A DNA stretch of 64,000 nt, taken from Nocardioides sp. SYSU D00065 (GTDB lineage Bacteria; Actinomycetota; Actinomycetes; Propionibacteriales; Nocardioidaceae). Shown here in pieces: positions 1 through 7,600 of this stretch. The translations under genes were made by a program, and so were the position numbers. The stretch is from positions 1,054,001 through 1,118,000 of the forward strand of contig NZ_JAFMSX010000001.1 in the NCBI RefSeq assembly GCF_017916425.1, read 5' to 3'. Position 1 is the first letter of the stretch. Each line of letters opens with the position of its first letter. The notes below the pieces were generated by a model. That model saw only the letters and a program-made list of their open reading frames with translations. It searched no databases and was not told the DNA's origin.

Positions 1-194
1 GCTTCGGCCTCGTGGACGCGGTGCTGTGGCTCGCCGACCTGCCCCTGGTCGTCGGCATCTCGCTCACCGCCGCGGCCGCGATCGGCTACGGCGCCGTGCT
101 GTGGACGTGGCGCGGGCCCCTCGAGCTCGCCGCGTTCCGCACCGCGCTCAGGCCACGGCACGCACCGGCGCGCCCCGGCCCCACCGCCGCCTGA
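1..194 (+). CDS. C-terminal end of a membrane protein (5' truncated)
   Basis: The reading frame is open from base 3 to the stop at 192-194, so this is the tail of a gene that begins upstream of the window. The visible 63 or so residues contain one clear hydrophobic span (PLVVGISLTAAAAIGYGAVLW), an aromatic exit and a basic, proline-rich cytoplasmic-type tail. A terminal membrane segment like this fits a polytopic transporter such as a polysaccharide flippase, but the fragment is too short to name a family. A GTG at 12 is an internal codon rather than a start, because the frame is open before it. Confidence 0.5.
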   Translation, partial: FGLVDAVLWLADLPLVVGISLTAAAAIGYGAVLWTWRGPLELAAFRTALRPRHAPARPGPTAA

Positions 195-225
195 CCCCGC
201 GCCCGGGCTTTCACCAAAACTGAGG

Positions 226-255
226 TTGAGGCCTCTCCGACGGCCGACCTACGTT
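226..255 (+). promoter_or_regulatory. Candidate promoter of the CotH gene
   Basis: TTGAGG (226-231) and TACGTT (250-255) are separated by 18 bases, a reasonable housekeeping-type -35/-10 pair. They would start a leader of about 70 bases ahead of the ATG at 333. Directly upstream lies GGGCTTTCACCAAAACTGAG (from 205). It resembles a sequence at 10292-10313 in the same locus and may be an operator. Assigned by eye only. Confidence 0.35.
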
Positions 256-332
256 CGAGGCTCCAGGCGTCCGCCGGCAACGGCCGGTGCGACCAGCGAC
301 GCGAGCGACACCGACAGACGGGCCTGAACGAC

Positions 333-3300
333 ATGACCGGACCACGCACCAAGCTCGTGACGCTGCTGGCTGCGACCGCCACCGCGGCGGGCGCGCTGAG
401 CACCACCACCGTCTCCCCGGCGAGCGCGGCCGCCACGGACGTGGTGATCAACGAGATGATGTACCACGCCGTGTCCGACCTCGACGGCGACGACTACCTC
501 GAGCTGACGAACATCGGCACCACCCCCGTCGACCTGTCCGGGTGGACCTTCAGCGGCATCACGCTCACCCTCCCCGCCGGCACCACGATCGCCCCCGGTG
601 GCTTCCTGGTCGTCGCCAAGGACGCCGCGCAGTTCCAGGCCAGCTACGGGTTCGCCCCCGCCGCCGTCTACGGCGGCAACCTGTCCAACTCCGGAGAGAC
701 CGTCTCGCTCAAGGACGCCGCGGGCACGACCATCGACACCGTCGCCTACGGCGAGGCCGACCCCTGGCCCGTGAAGGCCGACGGCACCGGTCCCTCCCTC
801 GAGCTCGTCGACGCCCGCCTCGACAACAACGACTTCCTCAACTGGGCCGCCGCGACCAATGCCGCCGGCCGGACCCCCGGAGCGGCGAACTCGGTGCGTC
901 GCAGCGGGCTGGGCCCGCGGATCACCGCCGTCACGCCGAGCACCACGACCCCCGCCGCCGGCGAGGCCGTCACCATCAGCGCCACGATCACCGGCCACGC
1001 CAGCGCGGTCGTGCGATACCGCACCGACTTCGCCGCCGAGCAGACCGTGCCGATGACCGCGACCGGCGGCGACACGTGGACCGCGACCATCCCCGGCGCC
1101 GCGGCCGGCCACCTCATCCGCTACCGGGTGCAGGCCACCAACGCGACCGCCACGACGACCTCCCCCCGCAGCGACGACACCGTCACCTATCGGGGCGTCG
1201 TGGTGCCGAGCGGCATCAGCAGCCCGATCCCGCAGTGGGAGTGGTTCATCGCCCCCTCGGACTACACCAACCTGGTCAACAACCCGACCGTCGACATCGT
1301 CGTCCAGGGGGCGATCGCCTACGAGGGCCGCGTCTACGACAACGTCTCGATGGAGATCAAGGGGCACGCCTCGCAGCGCGACCCCAAGGTCAGCTGGAAG
1401 TTCAAGACCCCTGCGGGCTACGACTTCGACATGCCCGGGCTCCTCGTGGAGCCGGTCGACGAGCTCGACATGCAGGCCGACTGGAGCGACCGCTCCCACG
1501 GCCGGGCGATCCTGTCCTGGGACGCCTACGCCCGGGCCGGCTTCGAGGACCACACGATGTTCCCGGTCCGCACCCAGCGCAACGGCGCCTTCCAAGGCCT
1601 GTACACGCTGCAGGAGACCTACGACGGGACCTGGCGCGAGCGCGAGGGGTACGACGACGACCAGTTCTACGAGGCTGAGACGAGCGCCTTCTCCACCCGG
1701 CCGATCTCCGTGCAGTTCTCCAAGAAGTCGCCCGACGAGACCGACTTCGCGCCCATCGCGGCCTTCGTCAGCGGCGTCCGGCTGACCGGGACCGCCCAGC
1801 GCAACCACCTGCTCGCCAACGCCGACCTGCCCCAGATGCTCAACTACGCGGCGGTGACCGCCATCGTCGAGCACCACGACTCCGCGTCGAAGAACTTCTA
1901 CCTCGCGCAGGAGCCGACCACGGGCCGGTGGCGCATCCTGCCGTGGGACCTCGACCACACGCTCGGCAACGGGTGCTGCAACGTCGACAGCGCCTTCGTG
2001 ACCCCGGCCGAGCCCGGCGACAACACCAGCGCCCTCATGCGCGCCATCCTGGCCGAGCCGACGTGGCGCACCATGTACTTCCGGCGCCTGCGCACGCTCG
2101 TCGACGACCTGCTGGCGCCCGGGCGGATGGAGGCGCTGTACGACGCCCGGCTGGGGGCGGCGCAGCCGGTCGCGCCCCTGGACTACGCCGCGTGGCCCTA
2201 CCCCGGCAACCCGGTGAGCTGGGCGACCTTCCGCAAGCGGCTCTTCGACGACATCGCCGCACGGCGTACGGCGTTCGCGAACGACTCCCGCGTCCCGGGC
2301 GCCCAGCAGGCGACCCCGGACGTCATCGTCAGCGAGATCCAGCACTCCCCCGCCGGCGGCGACCCGGCGGAGTTCGTCGAGCTCTACAACCCCGGGACCC
2401 AGGCCGTCGACCTCTCCGGCTGGTCGATCGGCGGCGCGACCGCCCTCACGGTGCAGCCCGGCACGGTGATCCTGCCGAGGACCGCGATGACCTTCGTCGG
2501 CAACGACCCCGCGTTCCGCGCCGCCCACGGCGCCGGGGTCTTCGTCGGCGACCGCTTCTCCGGCGCGCTCCCCGCAGCAGGGACCCTCACCCTCACCCGG
2601 GCCGACGGGACGACGGCGGACACCGTGACCTATGGCGGCGCGGGCTGGCCGGTGCCCACCAGCGGTCAGTCGCTCGAGCTGCAGGACCCCGCCGCGGACA
2701 ACGACCTGGGCTCGAGCTGGGCACTCTCCAGCGGCGCCGGCACGCCCGGCACCCCCCGCGGCGCGGGCCCCGTGGTGACCGCCCCGTCCGCGCCGACGGT
2801 CGGCACCGCCACGGCCGGCAACACCAGCGCCACCCTGACCTGGACCGCGCCCAGCAGCGACGGCGGCGCACCGCTCACCGGCTACCTGGTCCGCGTGGTC
2901 GGGCCCACCGGCGCCCAGGTCGGGGCACTGCGACCCGCCCCCGCGTCGGCCACCGGCCTCACCGTCACCGGCCTGACCAACGGCACGAGCTACCGCCTCC
3001 AGGTCGCGGCCACCAACGACGCCGGCACCGGCGCGTACTCCGCCCTGTCCAACTCCGTCACGCCCACCAACACTGCCACCGCGCCCGGCGCGCCGATCAT
3101 CGGCACCCCGTCGCCGGGGCCCCTCGGCGGCGACCTGACCGCGATCGCGCGCTGGTCGGCACCCACCAGCACGGGAGGCTCCGCGATCACCGGCTACCGG
3201 GTCACCGCCCTGCGGATGAGCTCCTCGGCGGCCGATGCCACCGTGCTGTCGCGCACGACCTCGCGCATCCTCGGTCCGTCGGTGCGGCAGCGCGAGTTCA

Positions 3301-3398
3301 CGCTCCCCGCCGGCAACTACCGCTTCGAGGTCGTCGCGATCAACGCGGTCGGCACCGGCCCGGCCTCGGCACGCTCCGCCAACGTGGTGCCTCGCTGA
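333..3398 (+). CDS. Secreted CotH kinase-family protein with lamin-tail and fibronectin III domains
   Basis: 1021 aa. Residues 1-33 form a Sec signal peptide ending in ASAAA. A lamin-tail domain (about 35-180, INEMMY...LELTN..DLSGW) is followed by an Ig-like stretch. A CotH-like domain (about 320-650) contains MEIKGHASQRDPKVSWKFK and WRILPWDLDHTLG, matching the lysine and DxD-type motifs of the CotH atypical kinase fold. A second lamin-tail domain (about 660-810, SEIQHSPAGG...DLSGWSIGG) and two fibronectin III domains (about 819-1021) complete it. CotH proteins are known as spore-coat kinases and occur widely as secreted proteins, so this one probably phosphorylates or binds surface partners. 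No clear Shine-Dalgarno precedes the ATG. The gene opens a locus with large secreted proteins, DUF4956 and VTC genes. The substrate is unknown. Confidence 0.85.
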   Translation: MTGPRTKLVTLLAATATAAGALSTTTVSPASAAATDVVINEMMYHAVSDLDGDDYLELTNIGTTPVDLSGWTFSGITLTLPAGTTIAPGGFLVVAKDAAQFQASYGFAPAAVYGGNLSNSGETVSLKDAAGTTIDTVAYGEADPWPVKADGTGPSLELVDARLDNNDFLNWAAATNAAGRTPGAANSVRRSGLGPRITAVTPSTTTPAAGEAVTISATITGHASAVVRYRTDFAAEQTVPMTATGGDTWTATIPGAAAGHLIRYRVQATNATATTTSPRSDDTVTYRGVVVPSGISSPIPQWEWFIAPSDYTNLVNNPTVDIVVQGAIAYEGRVYDNVSMEIKGHASQRDPKVSWKFKTPAGYDFDMPGLLVEPVDELDMQADWSDRSHGRAILSWDAYARAGFEDHTMFPVRTQRNGAFQGLYTLQETYDGTWREREGYDDDQFYEAETSAFSTRPISVQFSKKSPDETDFAPIAAFVSGVRLTGTAQRNHLLANADLPQMLNYAAVTAIVEHHDSASKNFYLAQEPTTGRWRILPWDLDHTLGNGCCNVDSAFVTPAEPGDNTSALMRAILAEPTWRTMYFRRLRTLVDDLLAPGRMEALYDARLGAAQPVAPLDYAAWPYPGNPVSWATFRKRLFDDIAARRTAFANDSRVPGAQQATPDVIVSEIQHSPAGGDPAEFVELYNPGTQAVDLSGWSIGGATALTVQPGTVILPRTAMTFVGNDPAFRAAHGAGVFVGDRFSGALPAAGTLTLTRADGTTADTVTYGGAGWPVPTSGQSLELQDPAADNDLGSSWALSSGAGTPGTPRGAGPVVTAPSAPTVGTATAGNTSATLTWTAPSSDGGAPLTGYLVRVVGPTGAQVGALRPAPASATGLTVTGLTNGTSYRLQVAATNDAGTGAYSALSNSVTPTNTATAPGAPIIGTPSPGPLGGDLTAIARWSAPTSTGGSAITGYRVTALRMSSSAADATVLSRTTSRILGPSVRQREFTLPAGNYRFEVVAINAVGTGPASARSANVVPR

Positions 3399-3435
3399 CG
3401 CCCCGGCACGCCGACGGCGCCGCCGACGATCCGAC

Positions 3436-4401
3436 TCAGCGGCGCCGGCGGCGACGGGCGCGGCGCGCGCGGGCCTTCGCCAGGGTGCCGCGGAAGGCCT
3501 CGAGCCGGTCGCCACTGAGCTCGACGCCCTTGCCGCCGGTGGTGTTCCACAGACAGCCGAACCACACGTTGGGCGTCGACAGCAGGGCGTTGCCGACATC
3601 GGTGATGGACTGCGCCGAGTAGCCGTTGTACTCGCCGACACCCAGCGGGAGCTGGAACCCGCGTTGCGCCAGGAAGGCCGCCGCCGCCGGGATCCGTGAC
3701 GCGGGCTTCACCGCGCCGGGGCTCTCCATCGTCCCGGACTCGTAGGTGTCGAAGCCGAACCAGTCCCACGTCCGCAGCAGCTCGTCGGGGGCGTACTGGG
3801 CGAACACCTCGGCCTGGCGGTCGAGCAGCCAACCGTTGAGCAGCGGCCCCACCTCGAGCCGGTCGCGCTTGAAGAAGGGCAGGATCCGCATGCTGGCGGC
3901 GACGTACTGCGCGGGGGTCATGTCGCCGTGCGGCTCGTGCCAGAACACCACCGCCGTGGGCCTGTCGAAGGCGGCCAGCCGCGCCGCCGCCGCGGCGGCG
4001 GCGGCGTCGTACTGACCGGCGACCACGGCGTCGACGTCGCCGCCCGCCTTGTAGGAGATGACGGGGAGCTGGCCCGCCGCGTGCGCCTCCCGCACGAGCG
4101 AGAGCTGGCTGGTCGGACCGTCGGCGAGATCGGCGAAGATGCGGCGGGCGCCCACACCCGGTCCCACGGCGCGGTGGCGTGCGTGCCACACCTCGGCGGG
4201 CGCGCTCATGCCGATCAGCGGGACGCCCAGGGCGCTGACGCCCTTGATCCCGGTGCGGCGGCCGCGCTGCCGGCGGCGGCCGTGGTCGTGGAGAGCGGTG
4301 TCGCCGGCGGAGGCGCCGGCGGGCTGGGTCGATGCGACCGCGACGCCGGCGCCGGCGGCACCGACCAAGCCGAGGACATGGCGGCGGGAGACGTGCTGCA
4401 T
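3436..4401 (-). CDS. Tat-exported GH26-like glycoside hydrolase (putative)
   Basis: 321 aa from the ATG at 4401, chosen because AAGG lies just upstream and the protein then begins with a twin-arginine signal (SRRHVLGLVGAAGAG) ending near ASA. The longer frame adds an implausible arginine/proline-rich leader. The mature part looks like a TIM-barrel hydrolase. WHEPHG (Glu near residue 153) is a good acid/base candidate and GVGEYNGY (Glu near residue 256) a good nucleophile, the arrangement seen in GH26 beta-mannanases. WFGFDTYESG lies between them. The basic C-terminal tail (ARRARRRRRR) is unusual for a secreted enzyme and may bind polyanions. It converges with the CotH gene 37 bases away, so it is probably part of the same surface locus. 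The substrate is not predictable. Confidence 0.65.
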   Translation of the reverse strand: MQHVSRRHVLGLVGAAGAGVAVASTQPAGASAGDTALHDHGRRRQRGRRTGIKGVSALGVPLIGMSAPAEVWHARHRAVGPGVGARRIFADLADGPTSQLSLVREAHAAGQLPVISYKAGGDVDAVVAGQYDAAAAAAAARLAAFDRPTAVVFWHEPHGDMTPAQYVAASMRILPFFKRDRLEVGPLLNGWLLDRQAEVFAQYAPDELLRTWDWFGFDTYESGTMESPGAVKPASRIPAAAAFLAQRGFQLPLGVGEYNGYSAQSITDVGNALLSTPNVWFGCLWNTTGGKGVELSGDRLEAFRGTLAKARARRARRRRRR

Positions 4402-4678
4402 GGGGACCTTCCGAGTGTCGGCGCACGCCCCGACGGGGGTGCTCGCGAGCACCGCGGGGCCGCGCCGCTGGGACGGGGCACGACATCCCGGGACGGATGC
4501 CGGCTTGACGCGTCCACCGACACGAGCCCCCGTTGCCGGTGAACGATCCACGCCAAGCGCTCGGGAGTCTAGGGGCGAACGACCCCGCGAGTCCAAGCCC
4601 CGACGCGTGGGAGGCACGTGGGAGGGCCGCGGACCCCTCGGGTCCGCGGCCCGCCTCGCGAGACCCTCCGAGGCCGCC
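4402..4678. other. Intergenic region with a strong hairpin
   Basis: This 277-base gap holds the leader of the GH26-like gene and the 3' end signals of the giant propeller/PKD gene. The only clear element is the hairpin at 4624-4652, listed separately. No small ORF with a convincing ribosome-binding site was seen. Confidence 0.5.
4624..4652 (-). terminator. Hairpin terminator of the giant propeller/PKD gene
   Basis: GGGCCGCGGACCC and GGGTCCGCGGCCC form a perfect 13-bp stem around a 3-base loop (CTC), 26 bases past the stop of the minus-strand gene ending at 4679. There is no clear U-tract, as is common for actinobacterial terminators. Confidence 0.75.
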
Positions 4679-7600
4679 TCAGGTGACCGTGACGGTGCGG
4701 TTCACCGTCGTGCTGCGGCCCCAGTTGTCGGTCACCGTCAGCGCGATCGTGTACGTCCCGGCCGCGACGTAGGCGTGCGTCGCGTTGGCCGTCGTGCTGG
4801 TCGCCGTGCCGTCGCCCCAGTCGTAGGAGTAGCTCCGGATGCCGCCGTCCGCGTCGCTCGTGCCCGAGCTGTTGGTGGTGCAGGTGCGGGCGCTGCAGCT
4901 GGTCGTGAAGGTGACGCTCGGGGCGTTGTTCCCCGCCGGCTCGGCCTGGGTGGTGACGGTACGGGTGACCGGCGCGCTGGAGCGTCCCCACTTGTCGATC
5001 ACCCGCAGCGTCACCGTGTAGGTGCCGGCCTGGGGAAACACGTGCGACTGGCTCGCCGACGTGCCCAGCGTGTCGGCGGTGCCGTCGCCCCACGACCACT
5101 GGTAGTTGCGGATGCCGTCGCCGCTCGCGGTGTCCGGGTCGCTGCTCCCCGTGGCGCTCATGGCGCACGTGGTGAAGGTCGTGCAGGTCCCCGAGGCGAT
5201 CACCGCGGTGGGCGCGTTGTTGCTCGACGGCTCCTCGATCGTCACCGTGCGGGTGGCCGTGGCGCTCTTGCCCCAGACGTCGGAGACGACGAGGGTCACC
5301 GTGTAGGTGCCCGGTCCGGCGTAGGTGCGCGAGGGGTTCGCCGCGGTGCTCGTGGCGGTGTCACCGAAGCTCCACGCATACCTGATGGTGTCGCCCTGGG
5401 CGTCCGTCGTGCCGGCGCTGTTGAACGTGCAGGTCGTGAAGGACACGCAGCTCGCCGTGAACTGCGGCACCGGGGCGGTGTTGCCGTTCGGCTCGACGAG
5501 GTTGATGTTGCGGGTCGTCGAGGCGGCCTTGCCCCACCCGTCCGTCGTGGTCAGCGTGATCGTGTACGCGCCTGGAGCGGCGTAGGCGTGCGCCGCCGGG
5601 GACGCCCCCGTGCTGACCGGCGTGCCGTCGCCCCAGTTCCACGAGTACGAGATCGTGTCACCGGTGTTGGGATCCGCCGTGCCCTGGCTGCTCACCGAGC
5701 AGGTGGTGCCCAGGCAGCTCTGCGTGAACGTCGGCACCGGCGCGCTGTTGCCCGCGGGCTCGGTGATCGTCACGTTCTGCGCCGCCGAGGTGACCGAGGA
5801 CTGCCACTCGTCGCGCACGGTCAGGGTGACCGGGAACGTGCCGGGCCCGCTGAACGTCCGGGTCGGCAGCGGTCCGCTGGCGTTGGTCGTCGTGCCCGTC
5901 GAGGCGCCGAAGCTCCAGGTGTAGGTCAGCGACGCCGCGTTCTCGTCGGTCGACCCGCGTCCGTCGAAGGTGCAGACGTTCTGGTTGCAGCTGTAGGTGA
6001 AGCTCGGCACCGGCGGGTTGTTCGGCGGCTGCGAGACGACGACCCCGGTGCTGGTGCGCGGCGGGTTCATCACCTGGTCGTGGACGTCGACGGACTGCAC
6101 GACCACGCTGTAGGTGCCGGCCGGGATCACCGGCGTGGTGTAGGAGTAGTTCGAGCCGACGCTGCCGGGGCTGTTGAGGAAGGCCGTGCGGAAGCTCGGC
6201 GCGGTGCTGGTGAAGGTGCCCGTCGAGCTCATGTACTGGCCGGCCGAGTTCACAATCGCCACCTGGACCGCGGCGATGCCGGCGTACTGGTCCGGGGCGT
6301 CCTCCGCGCGGCCGGTCACCACGATCTTGCCGCCCTCGAAGGTGGCCCCGCTCTGCGGCTGCCCGAGCGTGTCCGACAGCGTGGGCAGGCCGTCGCCGGG
6401 GTAGACCCGGTAGCTGCCCGTCGCCGGGGTGCCGTCCTGCTGGCCGCGCGCGGCGTCGAACGCGGTCGCGGTGAAGCGCCAGTTGCCGCCGCTGGGCAGG
6501 GTGATGGGAGGCAGCGACCAGGTGGTGCTGGTGCCGCCCGGGGTCCCCAGGGTCGCGGTGCGGGTGGCCAGGGTCGACGACATGGTGCCGTTGGCCTGCA
6601 GGTAGCGCCCGGTGTCGCGGTCCTGCAGCGAGACCCGCACGCTCTCCACCCCGAGGTCGTCGCTGGCCGAGCCGAGCAGGTTGACCGTGAGCGACTGGTC
6701 GGTGGGGGGTGAGAAGGACATGATCGTGTCCGGCGGCAGGTCGCCGGGATACTGCGCGTTGAGGGTGAGCGAGCCCCTGTTCGTCGAGGAGGTCGTCAGG
6801 TCCTCGTCGTCGGTGGCCCGGACGGTGAACGTGTAGGTGCCGGGCGTCAGGTCGAACGGCGTGGTCCAGCTCCAGCCGTAGGTGGACCCGCTGATGTCGA
6901 CCGGCGAGATCCGGCAGTTGCCGGCGTTGACGTTGCCCCAGGTGCAATCGCTGCCGAGGTTCTGGCCGGTCGAGGTGTTGCGCAGCGAGATCTCGACGTT
7001 CTTCAGGCCCGCGTCGTCGGCCGCCGTGCCGGAGAAGGTGACCCGGCTCCCCGGCTCGACGTTGACCGCCGGGACGGCGAAGGGCGGCGTCATCTCGGCG
7101 GGCGCGCGGATCGCGACCGTGGGGGCCACCGCTGTGGAGTCCACGGTCCAGTCCCGGGTCGCACTGCGGAGGTCGGCCTGGCCGGTGGTGTCGACCGCGG
7201 TCGCGCTGCCGCGCCAGAGGCCCTCGTGCGGCAGTGTCACCTCGTAGGACCACGTGGCGTTGGTGGCACCGATGACGTCCGGCTCGCCGCGGAAGGTGTG
7301 GAAGATGCTGTCGACCGTGCCGTCGGCCTGCAGGTAGCGCTGCTGCTCGTCACGGAACCAGTAGGTGAGCGAGTTGACACCCTTGTCGTCGACAGCGGTG
7401 CCCGTCATCGTGAAGGTGGTCGAGGTCTGGACGCCGCTCGGGCCGTTGATGCTGGTGGTGGGTGTCTGGTCCTCGAGGCTGAAGGACTCGAACTTCTTCG
7501 TGGCGGGCGTGGAGTCACCCGTCCCGCCGGTGGCCGCGGTGAACGCCGTGGCGGTGACGATCATGTTGCGGTTGACCGTGACGGTGGCCGGGACCGACCA

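Noticed and set aside
249-3641. 1130-aa open frame antisense to the CotH gene
   Set aside because: Glycine/arginine/valine-biased composition with no domain, running exactly opposite a clear secreted protein. It is a high-GC shadow.
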